NCBI RefSeq assembly: GCF_022809715.1
Contig: NZ_CP094460.1
Coordinates: forward strand, 2,480,001-2,544,000
Source: Burkholderia pyrrocinia
GTDB taxonomy: Bacteria; Pseudomonadota; Gammaproteobacteria; Burkholderiales; Burkholderiaceae
Length of the DNA: 64,000 nucleotides
Reading direction: 5' to 3'
The notes under the pieces were generated by a model, which was not told where the DNA came from, ran no database searches, and worked only from the letters and a program-made list of their open reading frames with translations. Shown one piece after another: positions 16,409-26,427 of this stretch. The number at the start of each line of letters is the position of its first letter. The first letter of the stretch is position 1. A program made the position numbers and the translations under genes.

Positions 16409-17644
16409 ATGGAAACTGGAAAACGGCCCGGGTCACGGGCGCAACGCTTGCGATCGGCAATGACGGTCTTGCCTGTCGTGCTGCTGTCCGCTTGCACGAT
16501 CGAACCGGGCATGCATATGAACCTCGCGCACGATGCGGCGCGGGATGGCGGGATCGCGACGCAGGCATACGAAGGCGGCCTGGCGGTGTCGATGCATCGC
16601 ATCGTCGCGGCACCGTCCGGCCAGCCGCGAAACGCACCCGCTTCGCGTGAAGCGGCGGCATCGGTACCGATCGGGCCGATCGACGGCGAGCTGATCGCGG
16701 CCCAGCGGCGCGAGGCGAGCGCACAGGAGGAACGCACGCGCGCGGCGCTCTTTGCGGTGCCGGCGCCGTACGCGATCGACGCGGGCGACGTGCTGCAGAT
16801 CACCGTGTGGGATCACCCCGAACTGGCCGCGGCGCAGGGCAACCCGGGCACGCAGCAGGTGCGCGCTGCCGATCCGCCGGCGGGCTTCGTCGTCGATCAG
16901 GCCGGCAACCTGGCCTTTCCGTACGTGGGCGAACTGCATGTCGCCGGCATGAGCACGAGCGAGATTCAGTCCGCGCTGCGCGCGCGGCTGTCGAAGTGGT
17001 TCGTCGCGCCGCAGTTGACGGTGCGCGTCGCGTCGTATCGCGCGAATCGCGTCTACATCGACGGCGAAGTTCGCGCGCCGGGCGCGCACCCGCTCAACGA
17101 CACGCCGATGACGCTGCTCGAAGCCGTCACGCGCGCGGGCGGCTTCACGGCCGACGCCGATCAGAGCCGCATGACGCTCGTGCGCGACGGTGCCGCCTAT
17201 CCGGTCGACCTGCCGGGCCTGATTCGCGAGCGCGTCGATCCGTCGCGCATCGTGCTGCGCAACGGCGACCTGCTGCAGGTCGGCGCGCGCGACCAGTTCG
17301 GCGTGTACGTGATGGGCGAAGTCAACAAGCCGACGACGGCGCTGCCGCTGCGCAACGGCCGGCTCACGCTGGCCGACGCGCTGTCGCAGGCCGGCAGCGT
17401 GAACCAGGGTACGGCCGATCCCAGGCAGACCTACGTGATTCGCGCCGGCGCGGACCGGCAGGCGCAGGTGTTTCATCTGGACGGCAGCTCGCCGGTGTCG
17501 ATGGTGCTCGCCAATGAGTTCGAGCTGCAGCCGCGCGACGTCGTGTACGTCGACAGCACGAAGCTTGCGCGCTTCGGCCGCGTGCTCGCGCAACTGCTGC
17601 CGGCCATCAACGCGGGCCTGACGGCCGCGATCGTCACGAAATGA
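16409..17644 (+). CDS. Polysaccharide export outer-membrane lipoprotein (Wza/OPX family)
   Basis: About 411 residues from ATG 16409 (GGATAACGGAA upstream; earlier in-frame starts at 16370 TTG and 16385 ATG are possible). Signal peptide ends in the lipobox LLSAC, giving an outer-membrane lipoprotein. After a variable stretch comes the Poly_export domain (YAIDAGDVLQITVWDHPEL ... VDQAGNLAFPYVGELHVAGM) and two SLBB domains (RVYIDGEVRAPGAHPL; GVYVMGEVNKPTTALPL). It would form the export channel for the polymer with the BY-kinase downstream. The next gene starts inside its stop (ATGATGA). Confidence 0.9.
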   Translation: METGKRPGSRAQRLRSAMTVLPVVLLSACTIEPGMHMNLAHDAARDGGIATQAYEGGLAVSMHRIVAAPSGQPRNAPASREAAASVPIGPIDGELIAAQRREASAQEERTRAALFAVPAPYAIDAGDVLQITVWDHPELAAAQGNPGTQQVRAADPPAGFVVDQAGNLAFPYVGELHVAGMSTSEIQSALRARLSKWFVAPQLTVRVASYRANRVYIDGEVRAPGAHPLNDTPMTLLEAVTRAGGFTADADQSRMTLVRDGAAYPVDLPGLIRERVDPSRIVLRNGDLLQVGARDQFGVYVMGEVNKPTTALPLRNGRLTLADALSQAGSVNQGTADPRQTYVIRAGADRQAQVFHLDGSSPVSMVLANEFELQPRDVVYVDSTKLARFGRVLAQLLPAINAGLTAAIVTK

Positions 17645-18132
17645 TGAAACGGATCCTGGTGGTGTGTACCGGCAACGTATGCCGCAGCCCGGCCGCGCAG
17701 GCGCTGTTGTCGCGCGCGCTGCCCGGTCGCACGGTGGAGTCGGCCGGCGTCGCGGCGATCGGCGGGACGGCGGTCGACCCGGTGATGAATGCGCTGTTGA
17801 TCGAGCGCGGCTTCGACCTGTCCGCGCATCGGGCCCGACGCGTCGATGAACGAACCTGCCGGTGGGCCGACCTGATTCTGGTGATGGAGGTCGCGCAGCG
17901 CCATCTGATCGAGCGGATTTGCCCGATGACGCGCGGCCGTGTGTATTGCCTGACCGAGCGCTACCAGACCGACGTTCCCGATCCGTACCGCCGAAGCCGC
18001 TACGTCTACGACTACGCGATGAGGCTGATCGAGCACGGCGTGGCCGATTGGGCCGCGCGGATCGCCACCTTCGAACCGAACCCGCAGCCGCATCCGGATA
18101 CCGGCGCGGATGCGCCGGAACACTTGCAGTGA
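17641..18132 (+). CDS. Low-molecular-weight protein-tyrosine phosphatase (Wzb/BceD type)
   Basis: 163 residues. The P-loop CTGNVCRS starts at Cys9 (CX5R, Arg15) and the general-acid DPYRRS motif lies near residue 115. In capsule and EPS operons this cytosolic enzyme removes phosphate from the C-terminal tyrosines of the paired BY-kinase, and cycling is needed for polymer export. It sits directly before that kinase (7-base gap) and overlaps the export lipoprotein by 4 bases. The C-terminal extension after about residue 145 is slightly longer than in E. coli Wzb. Confidence 0.92.
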   Translation: MMKRILVVCTGNVCRSPAAQALLSRALPGRTVESAGVAAIGGTAVDPVMNALLIERGFDLSAHRARRVDERTCRWADLILVMEVAQRHLIERICPMTRGRVYCLTERYQTDVPDPYRRSRYVYDYAMRLIEHGVADWAARIATFEPNPQPHPDTGADAPEHLQ

Positions 18133-18139
18133 GCCTCAA

Positions 18140-20389
18140 ATGAACGCATCGAACCCACGCCAACCTCATTTACACGACGCCGACGAACTCGACGTGCGCG
18201 GCATCCTCGACGTGCTGATCCGGCACGCAGGCCGCATCGTCGCGGTCACGGCGGCGTGTGCCGCGCTTGGAGCCGGCTATGCCTTCGTCGTGAAGCCGGT
18301 CTACAAGGCAGACATTGCCGTGCAGGTGGAAAGCGGCGGCTCGGACCTGCGCAGCATGGCGGACGGCGGGCTCGTCGGCGGCCTCGGCGCGCTGTTCGAC
18401 GTGAAGTCGACCGACGACGGCGAGATGGAAATCCTGCGCTCGCGGCTCGTGACCGAACCGGTCGTCGACGGTCAGCGCCTGCACATCGAAGCGCATCCGC
18501 GCCGCGTGCCCGTGATCGGCTCCGCCGTCGCGCGCTTCAATCGCAGGCTGTCGACGCCCGGCTTGTTCGGGATCGGCGGGTTCGTCTGGGGCAACGAGCG
18601 CATCGACGTTCCGGCATTCGACGTGCCGCGCGACTTCCAGAAACATACGTTCATCGTCACGTCGCTGGGCGACGGGCGCTATCGCCTGTCTGGCAGCGAT
18701 CTCGATCGCGATGCGGAAGGCGCGATCGGCGAGCCGCTGCGCGTGAAGACGGCCGCCGGCGACGTGACGCTGCAGGTGGCCGGCATCGAAGCCGAAGCGG
18801 GCGCGCAGTTCGTCGTGAAGGCGGATTCGAGGCAGGTCGTGCTCGCCGAACTGCAGAAGAAACTGACGATAGCGAACCGCGGCAAGGATCAGTCCGGCGT
18901 GATCGGCGTGTCGTACGAAAGCCATGATCCGGTGCGCGCGGCGGCCGTGCTGAACGCGATCGCCGACAACTACGTGCAGCAGAACGCAAGCCGCAAGGCG
19001 GCCACCGCCGAGAAGTCGCTGGCGTTCCTGAGCGACCAGGTCCCGGCCGTGGAGCGTCAGTTGCGTGCGGCCGAAGATCGCCTCAATGAATACCAGGCCC
19101 GCCATGAAATCGTGGACCTGACCGAGCAGGCGAAGGCGATGCTGACGCAATCGACCGCCGCGCAGATGTCGCTGTTCGAGCTCGAACAGAAGCGGCGGGC
19201 GTTGGCGTCGACGCTGACGCCGGCTCACCCGGAGCTCGCTGCGGTCGACCGGCAGATCGCCGCCGCCAACGCACAGATCGGGACCATCAACGACACGATC
19301 CGGCGCTTGCCCGATGCGCAGCAGAACGTCGTACGCCTGCGCCGCGACGTGACCGTGCAAACGGAGATCTACGTCGGCTTGCTGAACAGCGTCCAGCAGC
19401 TTCGCCTGGCGACCGCGAGCAAGATCGGCAACGTGCGCGTGATCGATCGCGCGATCGTGCCGGACAAGCCCGTGCGGCCAAGGCCGGCGCTGGTCACGGT
19501 GATGGCCGCGCTGATAGGGCTCGTGCTCGGCACGTGCGCCGTGATCGGCCGCGCGGTGCTGTTCGGCGGCGTGACCGATCCCGCGGAGATCGAGCGCGAC
19601 ACGAACCTGAACGTGATGGCGACGATTCCGCACAGCGTTGCGCAACACCGGCTCGCGCAGCGTGACGCGGCGGCAGGCGGGGCGACGGTCCTGGCGCTGG
19701 CGCGACCGAACGAACCCGCGGTCGAGGCGCTGCGAAGCCTGTGCACGGCGCTGCGATTCCAGTTGATGGACCAGCCCGACGGCAACCGTGTGCTGATCAC
19801 GGGGCCGTCCGCGGGTGTCGGGAAATCGTTCGTGTCGGCCAACGTGGCCGCGCTGCTCGGACAGTCGAACAAGCGGGTGCTGCTGATCGACGGCGACCTG
19901 CGTCGCGGCAAGCTGGCCAAGCGCTTCGGCCTGCGGCCGGAGATCGGCCTGTCGACCGTCCTTCGCGGCGGCGCGACCGCCGCCGACGCCATCGTGCGCG
20001 ACGTCGCGCCGAACGTCGACCTGCTGCCGGCCGGCCCGTATGCCGATCGGCCCGTCGAACTGCTGTCGTCCGATCGTCTGTCGGCGTTGCTGATGCACGT
20101 TGCACGCGATTACGACGTCGTGCTGCTCGACGCGCCGCCGCTGTTGCCGGTGACGGACGCCGTCGTCCTGGCTGCGCAGGCGGACACGATCCTGCTTGCG
20201 GCACGTGCCGGCGTGACGACCTCGGGCGAACTGCTCGAAGCGTCGAAGCGGATCGAACGCGTCGGCGCGCGCGCGACCGCGGTCGTGTTCAACGGCTTCT
20301 GGCCGGGGCTGCGTTCCGCCCGGTATGGCAACTACGGCGCGTACGGGTATGACAACGCCGATTCGCAAACCGCTGCGGATCGCACGTGA
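18140..20389 (+). CDS. BY-family tyrosine autokinase / Wzz chain-length regulator (Wzc type)
   Basis: 749-residue inner-membrane protein. Membrane segment about 32-53, a periplasmic Wzz region with long coiled-coil stretch (about 290-400), second membrane segment about 447-470, then the cytosolic kinase: Walker [10 protein letters not shown] (about 554-562), Walker A' [12 protein letters not shown], Walker B VVLLDAPP (about 660-667), and a C-terminal tyrosine cluster [12 protein letters not shown]. Autophosphorylation of those tyrosines controls polymer length and export. ATG at 18140 chosen (GTGAGCC upstream); it follows the phosphatase gene by 7 bases. Confidence 0.93.
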   Translation: MNASNPRQPHLHDADELDVRGILDVLIRHAGRIVAVTAACAALGAGYAFVVKPVYKADIAVQVESGGSDLRSMADGGLVGGLGALFDVKSTDDGEMEILRSRLVTEPVVDGQRLHIEAHPRRVPVIGSAVARFNRRLSTPGLFGIGGFVWGNERIDVPAFDVPRDFQKHTFIVTSLGDGRYRLSGSDLDRDAEGAIGEPLRVKTAAGDVTLQVAGIEAEAGAQFVVKADSRQVVLAELQKKLTIANRGKDQSGVIGVSYESHDPVRAAAVLNAIADNYVQQNASRKAATAEKSLAFLSDQVPAVERQLRAAEDRLNEYQARHEIVDLTEQAKAMLTQSTAAQMSLFELEQKRRALASTLTPAHPELAAVDRQIAAANAQIGTINDTIRRLPDAQQNVVRLRRDVTVQTEIYVGLLNSVQQLRLATASKIGNVRVIDRAIVPDKPVRPRPALVTVMAALIGLVLGTCAVIGRAVLFGGVTDPAEIERDTNLNVMATIPHSVAQHRLAQRDAAAGGATVLALARPNEPAVEALRSLCTALRFQLMDQPDGNRVLITGPSAGVGKSFVSANVAALLGQSNKRVLLIDGDLRRGKLAKRFGLRPEIGLSTVLRGGATAADAIVRDVAPNVDLLPAGPYADRPVELLSSDRLSALLMHVARDYDVVLLDAPPLLPVTDAVVLAAQADTILLAARAGVTTSGELLEASKRIERVGARATAVVFNGFWPGLRSARYGNYGAYGYDNADSQTAADRT

Positions 20390-20408
20390 TCCGCCGACGG
20401 AGATTCCA

Positions 20409-21587
20409 ATGACCCATCACCACGAAAACATCCTCGTCACGTTCGGCACCCGCCCGGAAGCCATCAAGATGGCGCCGCTCGTTCATGCGCTGCGGGCCCG
20501 CGAAGGCGTGCGCTGCGGCGTCTGCGTGACGGCCCAGCATCGCCAGATGCTCGACCAGGTGCTCGACCTGTTCGGCATCGTGCCGGATTTCGATCTCGAC
20601 CTGATGCGCGCCGGGCAGACGCTCGGCAGCCTGACCGGGCACATCCTCAATGCGCTCGATCCGGTGCTGGAATCGTTCCGGCCCGATCTCGTGCTCGTGC
20701 ACGGCGATACGACCACGACGCTCGGCGCGACGCTCGCCGCGTACTACCGACGCATTCCGGTCGGTCACGTGGAAGCCGGGTTGCGCACCGGCAACCTGTA
20801 TTCGCCGTGGCCGGAAGAGGCGAACCGGAAGGTGACGGGCGCGCTCGCGCTGCATCACTTCGCGCCCACCGAAACCTCACGGGCGAACCTGCTGGCCGAA
20901 GGCGTCGACGCCGCTCGCGTGCACGTGACCGGCAACACCGTGATCGATGCATTGCTGACGATCACCGGGCGCCTCAAGCACGACCGGGCGCTGGTGCGGC
21001 AGATGCGCGAGCGGTTTCCGTTCGTCGACGACGAGCGACGCATGATCCTCGTGACCGGCCACCGCCGCGAGAACTTCGGCCGCGGTTTCGAGCAGATCTG
21101 CGAAGCGATCGCGATCATCGCGAAGCGCTATCCGGAGTGCCGCATCGTCTACCCGATGCACCTGAATCCGAACGTGCGCGAACCCGTCACGCGGCTGCTC
21201 GGCGACATCGGCAACGTCGTGCTGATCGAACCGCAGGAGTACTTGCCGTTCGTGTACCTGATGAGCCGCGCATGGCTGATCCTGACCGATTCCGGCGGGA
21301 TCCAGGAAGAAGCGCCGTCGCTCGGCAAGCCGGTGCTCGTGATGCGCGACACCACCGAACGGCCGGAAGCCGTCGCGGCCGGCACGGTGAGGCTGGTCGG
21401 CACCGAAGTCGAGCGGCTGGTCGGCGCGGTGGTCGAGCTGTGGGACGACGGCGCTGCCTATCGCGCGATGAGCCGCGCGCACAACCCGTACGGCGATGGC
21501 CGTGCAAGCGAGCGGATTGCGGATCTGCTGGTCTCGCCGCCGATCCTGACGCAGGGGCCGGCATACCTGGCCGGCTCGCCCTGCTGA
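20409..21587 (+). CDS. wecB: UDP-N-acetylglucosamine 2-epimerase
   Basis: 392-residue cytosolic enzyme converting UDP-GlcNAc to UDP-ManNAc. Typical features: [14 protein letters not shown] at the N-terminus, [46 protein letters not shown], and [28 protein letters not shown] split by variable positions. Length is that of non-hydrolysing bacterial epimerases. ATG 20409 has GGAG upstream; 19 bases after the kinase stop. The next gene oxidises its product. Confidence 0.95.
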   Translation: MTHHHENILVTFGTRPEAIKMAPLVHALRAREGVRCGVCVTAQHRQMLDQVLDLFGIVPDFDLDLMRAGQTLGSLTGHILNALDPVLESFRPDLVLVHGDTTTTLGATLAAYYRRIPVGHVEAGLRTGNLYSPWPEEANRKVTGALALHHFAPTETSRANLLAEGVDAARVHVTGNTVIDALLTITGRLKHDRALVRQMRERFPFVDDERRMILVTGHRRENFGRGFEQICEAIAIIAKRYPECRIVYPMHLNPNVREPVTRLLGDIGNVVLIEPQEYLPFVYLMSRAWLILTDSGGIQEEAPSLGKPVLVMRDTTERPEAVAAGTVRLVGTEVERLVGAVVELWDDGAAYRAMSRAHNPYGDGRASERIADLLVSPPILTQGPAYLAGSPC

Positions 21588-21615
21588 ATCCCCCGACGTC
21601 TGGAGAACCTCATTC

Positions 21616-22860
21616 ATGTCATTCGAAACCATTTCCGTCATCGGGCTGGGCTATATCGGCCTGCCCACCGCGGCAGCCTTTGCCGCGCGCCGTAAAAGCG
21701 TCGTCGGCGTCGACGTGTCGCAGCATGCGGTCGACACGATCAATCGCGGCGAGATCCATATCGTCGAACCCGAACTGGACATGCTCGTGCATGCCGCCGT
21801 GACGCAAGGCTACCTGCGCGCGACGGCGACGCCCGAGCCGGCCGATGCGTTCCTGATCGCGGTGCCGACACCGTTTGCCGATGGCAACAAGCCGGACCTG
21901 ACCTATATCGAGGCCGCATGCCGGTCGATCGCGCCGGTGCTGAAGAAGGGCGACCTGGTGGTGCTGGAGTCGACTTCGCCGGTCGGCGCGACCGAAAAAA
22001 TTGCCGCGTGGCTCGCGGCGCACCGCCCGGACCTGAGCTTTCCGCAACAGGCCGGCGAGCGCTCCGACATCCGTATCGCGCATTGCCCCGAGCGCGTGCT
22101 GCCGGGCCATGTCGTGCGCGAACTCGTGGAGAACGACCGCGTGATCGGCGGCATGACGCGCAAGTGCGGCACGCGTGCGCAGGAGCTGTACGAGGTGTTC
22201 GTGCGCGGCGAGTGCATCCTGACCGATGTACGCACCGCCGAAATGTGCAAGCTGACCGAGAACGCGTTTCGCGACGTGAACATCGCGTTCGCGAACGAGC
22301 TGTCGGTGATTTGCGACCAGCTGGACATCAACGTATGGGAGCTGATCCGGCTGGCGAATCGCCATCCGCGCGTCAGCGTGCTGCAGCCGGGGCCGGGCGT
22401 GGGCGGTCATTGCATCGCGGTCGATCCGTGGTTCATCGTCGATTCCGCGCCGGAGCATGCGCGTTTGATCCGCACCGCGCGCAACGTGAACGACGACAAG
22501 CCGCATTTCGTCTACGAGCGCGTGCGGCAGGCGGCGAGCCGGTTCCGCGAGCCGGTGATCGCGTGTCTCGGGCTTGCGTTCAAGGCGGATATCGACGATC
22601 TGCGCGAGAGCCCTGCGATGGAGATCGTGGAAGCGCTGGCGGCGAACGCCGGCGCGACGCTGCTGGTCGTCGAGCCCAACATCGCCGCGTTGCCGGCAGC
22701 GCTGGAAGCAACGACCCGGCTGTGCGAGCTGAACACCGCGCTGGCCGAAGCCGACGTGATCGTGATCCTCGTCGATCACGCGCCGTTCCGGCGCATGGAC
22801 CCGGTGCGGCTGCAGACCAAGGTCGTGATCGACACGCGCGGCGTGCTGGCGCGCGGGTAA
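21616..22860 (+). CDS. wecC: UDP-N-acetyl-D-mannosamine dehydrogenase
   Basis: 414 residues. It oxidises UDP-ManNAc to UDP-ManNAcA with two NAD+. NAD-binding VIGLGYIGLPTAA is at the N-terminus; the catalytic cysteine lies in GPGVGGHCIAVDPWF (about residue 266), with the lysine in TENAFRDVNIAFANE-type helix replaced as in WecC proteins, and the C-terminal UDP-binding domain begins near LGLAFKADIDDLRESPA. Together with the epimerase just upstream this commits the operon to a mannosaminuronic-acid-containing polymer. RBS GGAGAACC. Confidence 0.95.
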   Translation: MSFETISVIGLGYIGLPTAAAFAARRKSVVGVDVSQHAVDTINRGEIHIVEPELDMLVHAAVTQGYLRATATPEPADAFLIAVPTPFADGNKPDLTYIEAACRSIAPVLKKGDLVVLESTSPVGATEKIAAWLAAHRPDLSFPQQAGERSDIRIAHCPERVLPGHVVRELVENDRVIGGMTRKCGTRAQELYEVFVRGECILTDVRTAEMCKLTENAFRDVNIAFANELSVICDQLDINVWELIRLANRHPRVSVLQPGPGVGGHCIAVDPWFIVDSAPEHARLIRTARNVNDDKPHFVYERVRQAASRFREPVIACLGLAFKADIDDLRESPAMEIVEALAANAGATLLVVEPNIAALPAALEATTRLCELNTALAEADVIVILVDHAPFRRMDPVRLQTKVVIDTRGVLARG

Positions 22861-22880
22861 CGGACGGGCGCACAACAATC

Positions 22881-24167
22881 ATGCTGCGGAATGCCGACGC
22901 CAAAAAGCTGCTGGGCCGTGTCGAGGCGCTTGTCTGTACCGGCGCGCCCGGCCTCTATCGCGTGCTGACGTTCTGGGTCGTCCAGCGGATCTATTCGCTG
23001 GACGAGCTTGGGGCGGCGGCATCCAACCTGTCGATCGCGCAGATGATCGGCTTCTTCACGGCCATCGGCTGGGCGACGCTGATTCTGGTCCGCGTACCGG
23101 CGAGCGACGGGAAGCAGGCGGCGCGCGGCGCGTTCTACTCGCTGGTGTCGATGGCGGGATGGACCGCCGTGGCCGCCACGATCGCATGCGTGCTGGTGTC
23201 CGCGACCGGCCTCGTCGCGTTCGATCTCGGCGGCGTGGTCGCGCTGATGTGGGGCTGGACCGTGTATCAGCTCGCGCGGCATTTCTTCGTGTCGTACCGC
23301 CGCTACCGGATCACGATCGCGTTCGACTGCCTGCTGATCGCGGGATCGTGCGCGATGCTGTGGATCGGCACGCGCCACGGCTATTCCGCGTCGCTGTGCC
23401 TGGCCGTTGCGCTGGTCGTGGTGGCCGTCGCGATGTTCGCCGCGATCGGCATGCCAGATCGTCGCGCGTTTTCGATGCGCATCGACGTGAAGGGGCTGCA
23501 GTTCGGGCTGACCAATTTCCTGTCCGGCGGCATCGCGCTGGTGACCGTGCCGGCGGCGAACGCGATGTGCGGCGCGTCGTTCGCGGGGATGCTGTCGTTG
23601 TTTTCCTCGGTGACCGCGATCGGCAACCTGCTGCCGCGCGCCATTTCGATCGCGCAGTTGCCGGACCTCGTGAAGCGGAAGAAGGACAAGGCGCCGCTCG
23701 ACGCGACGCTGGGCGCGATGCGGCGCAATATCGACCTGTCGAACCTGGTCGTGCTGGTCGCGAACCTGGCAATGGTGGCGGGGCTGACCTACCGCTACGG
23801 GCTCGACGGCAACGGCGCGTACGTGGCGCTCGCGGGCGGCGTGCTGCTGGCGATCCAGTGCGCGGCCGGCGTGCTTGGCGTCGTCGGCAGCAACGTGATG
23901 ATGGCGTTCGAGCAGAGCGCGGCCACCGCGCGGATCAACATCGGCACCTCGGCGCTGTTCGTCGTTTTGCTCGGCGGCTGCGTCGCCATCGGCGGCGAAA
24001 CCGGGTTCTTCTGCATGCTGGCGTCCGCGGTGGTCGTGACGCTGATCCGGAACGCGATCGTCGTGATGCATGCACGGCGGGTATGCGCGGCCTATGCGGA
24101 ATCGATCAGGGCGTCGGGCGTCGCCGATATGCAAGCGATGCCGGCGTCGTCGGGAGCGCGGCCATGA
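22881..24167 (+). CDS. Wzx-type polysaccharide flippase
   Basis: 428-residue integral membrane protein with about 12 hydrophobic segments and sparse charged loops (for example LISLLSMAGWTAVAATIACVL-like stretch near 85-105 and LSSVTAIGNLLPRAIS near 245). It belongs to the polysaccharide transport (PST/MATE-like) group and would flip the undecaprenyl-linked repeat unit to the periplasm. ATG 22881 lies 20 bases after the dehydrogenase; the stop overlaps the next start (ATGA). Confidence 0.78.
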   Translation: MLRNADAKKLLGRVEALVCTGAPGLYRVLTFWVVQRIYSLDELGAAASNLSIAQMIGFFTAIGWATLILVRVPASDGKQAARGAFYSLVSMAGWTAVAATIACVLVSATGLVAFDLGGVVALMWGWTVYQLARHFFVSYRRYRITIAFDCLLIAGSCAMLWIGTRHGYSASLCLAVALVVVAVAMFAAIGMPDRRAFSMRIDVKGLQFGLTNFLSGGIALVTVPAANAMCGASFAGMLSLFSSVTAIGNLLPRAISIAQLPDLVKRKKDKAPLDATLGAMRRNIDLSNLVVLVANLAMVAGLTYRYGLDGNGAYVALAGGVLLAIQCAAGVLGVVGSNVMMAFEQSAATARINIGTSALFVVLLGGCVAIGGETGFFCMLASAVVVTLIRNAIVVMHARRVCAAYAESIRASGVADMQAMPASSGARP

Positions 24168-25414
24168 ATGCAGCCGCCCGATTCCCGGCGATCGTGCCGC
24201 ATCGTCGATCGCGCGTGGCCGACCTGGGCGCCGGCCTGCTGGCGCTCGCCTACTTCGTCTTCTGCGTCAGCGACACGCTGCTCACGCTCGACGACGATCG
24301 TTCGCAGGCCGTAAAGATGGGTGCGTTCGGCCTCGTGTTCGCGGCGATCCTGCTGCGTCCGCGCTTTCACCGGCTGGCCGTTCTCGCGCTGCCCATCGCC
24401 GTGTCGCTCTGCATCGGGATGCTGCTGTCGTTCAACGTCCATGCCGGGATCGAGGAATTCGTCCGCTTCCTTTTTCCGGTCGCGATCACGGTGGCTATCT
24501 ACCCGTATCGCGACCGGCTCGACGTGCTGGTCAAGACGTTCATCGGCGTGGTCGTGAGCAACGACCTGTTCCAGCTGTATTTCTACGTGTCGTATGCGAC
24601 CGGGCTGCCGCTGTTCATGCCGGTGCGGATCGATTCGGGATTGTTCCTGCGTGCGCAGGGGTGGATGGGGTTCTTTTCGGAGTTCAGCTTCATCAACTTT
24701 TGTGCATTCCTGCTGTGCCGCTGGTACTGGTCCGGCCGTCGCGCGGCGATCGCGTCGTGGGGGTTCCTGTTGTTCGCGTTGCTCGGCTTCTCGTTCAAGC
24801 TGTTCGCGGTGCTGGCGCTCTATCCGTTCGTGAGGAACGTCAGGGATGTGCGCGCGTGGCTGGCTGCCGCCGGCATCGCGGGCACGATGCTCGTGCTGAT
24901 GGCGATGGGCGTGCTCGATTCGCTGTTGAAGGTCGGCATGGCGAAGATCCTGTTCTACGTCGTCGCAGGCAATTCGGCGCGCGCCGAATCCTATCGCGTG
25001 ATGTTCGAGTCGATCGGCAACGGCAATCTGCTCGGCGAAGGGTTGGGCAGCTTCGGCGGCCCGGCGTCGGTGAAGTTCTCGTCGCCGCTCTACCAGCTCT
25101 ATCACTTCGACTGGTACGGGCTCGGCGGGCTGTTGAAGACCACCGACACGTTCTACCCGCACCTGTTCGTCGAGATGGGCGTGTTCGGCGCGCTCGCGTG
25201 GCTGGTGTTCGTGCTGGGGTACGGGCAAGGGCGGCGCAAGCCGGCCGTCTGGTTCTACGTCGTCGGTGCGTTCTGCTTCGACAACATCTTTTCGATGGCG
25301 TTTGTGTCGCCGTCTTACGTATTTTCCGCGCTGCTGGCGATGTATGCGTTCTCGTGGGGGCGGCCGTGCGTCGCCCCGGCGCATCGCGGCGGGGTGGTGG
25401 GAGTTCGCTCATGA
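24164..25414 (+). CDS. Wzy-like polysaccharide polymerase (O-antigen ligase family)
   Basis: 416-residue membrane protein with about 10-11 hydrophobic segments and a large periplasmic loop (about residues 275-335, GNGNLLGEGLGSFGG ... TDTFYPHLFVEMGVFG), the layout of Wzy/O-antigen polymerases. Sequence identity within this group is always low, so the call rests on topology and on position between flippase and glycosyltransferase genes. Start overlaps the flippase stop, and its own stop overlaps the next start: tight translational coupling. Confidence 0.75.
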   Translation: MNAAARFPAIVPHRRSRVADLGAGLLALAYFVFCVSDTLLTLDDDRSQAVKMGAFGLVFAAILLRPRFHRLAVLALPIAVSLCIGMLLSFNVHAGIEEFVRFLFPVAITVAIYPYRDRLDVLVKTFIGVVVSNDLFQLYFYVSYATGLPLFMPVRIDSGLFLRAQGWMGFFSEFSFINFCAFLLCRWYWSGRRAAIASWGFLLFALLGFSFKLFAVLALYPFVRNVRDVRAWLAAAGIAGTMLVLMAMGVLDSLLKVGMAKILFYVVAGNSARAESYRVMFESIGNGNLLGEGLGSFGGPASVKFSSPLYQLYHFDWYGLGGLLKTTDTFYPHLFVEMGVFGALAWLVFVLGYGQGRRKPAVWFYVVGAFCFDNIFSMAFVSPSYVFSALLAMYAFSWGRPCVAPAHRGGVVGVRS

Positions 25415-26427
25415 AAATTCTGGTCGTTACGAACATGTATCTCGGCAGCAACCGCGCGAGCCCCTGGCAAGGCGTGTTCGTGACCGAGCAGGTCGACGCG
25501 CTGCGGCGTTCCGGCGGCTGCACGGTCGACGTGCTCGTCATCGAAGGGTATCGCGGCAAGCGCGAATACCTGCGCTCGATCTTGCAGGTCTGGAAGGCCG
25601 CTCGTGCGGGCCGGTACGACGTCGTGCATTACCACTTCGGCCTGAGCGCGTGTTCCGCACCGCTGGTCCGGCTGTTTACGAAAGCGCGGGTTGTCATCAC
25701 GTTCCACGGCACGGACATCCTGGGCCCGCTGTGGATGCGCGCGGTGTCGAAATCGATGGCCTGCTTCGCACATGCGTGCATCGGCGTGAGTGCGGAAATT
25801 TCATCGCGCCTGATCCGGCTGCGCCGCCGCTGCGTGACGATTCCGTGTGCGGTCAATGAAACGGTCTTTGCCGGGAATCGCGACGATGCGCTGATGAAAG
25901 CCGCCGTGCCGATCGTTGTCTTCCCGTCGTCGCCGAAGCGTCCGGAGAAGAACTATCCGCTGTTTTCGCTGGTGCTGCGGCAGCTTGAGGAACAGCACGG
26001 CATCCAGGTGCAGGAGCGGCATATCGACGGTCTCGATCGCGGCGAGGTGCGCGACCTGCTGGCGCATGCCGCGTGCCTGCTGATGACGTCGACCCGGGAA
26101 GGGTCGCCGCAATCGGTCAAGGAAGCGATGGCGCTCGATCTGCCGGTCGTATCGGTCGATGTCGGCAACGTGCGGCAACTGCTCGACGGCGTGTCGCCGG
26201 GGATGGTGGTGTTCGACCACGACGCGGGCCGTCTCACGAACGAGCTTGCCGATGTGTTGAAGGCCGGCGCGCGATCCAACGGGCGCGAGAAGCTTGCGGC
26301 GCTCGGTTACTTCTCCGCCGATGTGTCGGCGAAGCTGAAGGCGTTGTACGCGTCGCTGCGCCGATCGTCGCGATTTGCCGACGATATTCCGGAAGTCAAA
26401 AAAAATGATGGCGAGGCCTTGTTATGA
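25411..26427 (+). CDS. Family-4-like glycosyltransferase
   Basis: 338 residues with GT-B layout: N-terminal VVTNMYLGSNRASPWQGVFV, acceptor domain with VVHYHFG, the FHGTDILGP loop, and the C-terminal nucleotide-sugar domain (FPSSPKRPEKNYPLF, MTSTREGSPQSVKEAMALD-type E-X7-E motif, PVVSVDVGN). It would add a sugar to the lipid-linked repeat in the cytosol. Start overlaps the polymerase stop (ATGA). Near the 3' end an A8 run (26398-26405) encodes VKKND. One of only two non-initiating glycosyltransferases in the operon. Confidence 0.88.
   Translation: MKILVVTNMYLGSNRASPWQGVFVTEQVDALRRSGGCTVDVLVIEGYRGKREYLRSILQVWKAARAGRYDVVHYHFGLSACSAPLVRLFTKARVVITFHGTDILGPLWMRAVSKSMACFAHACIGVSAEISSRLIRLRRRCVTIPCAVNETVFAGNRDDALMKAAVPIVVFPSSPKRPEKNYPLFSLVLRQLEEQHGIQVQERHIDGLDRGEVRDLLAHAACLLMTSTREGSPQSVKEAMALDLPVVSVDVGNVRQLLDGVSPGMVVFDHDAGRLTNELADVLKAGARSNGREKLAALGYFSADVSAKLKALYASLRRSSRFADDIPEVKKNDGEALL

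Noticed and set aside
18170..20368. 732-codon minus-strand frame opposite the tyrosine kinase
   Set aside because: Long only because codon bias keeps stops rare; low-complexity Arg/His/Asp composition and full overlap with a clear BY-kinase.
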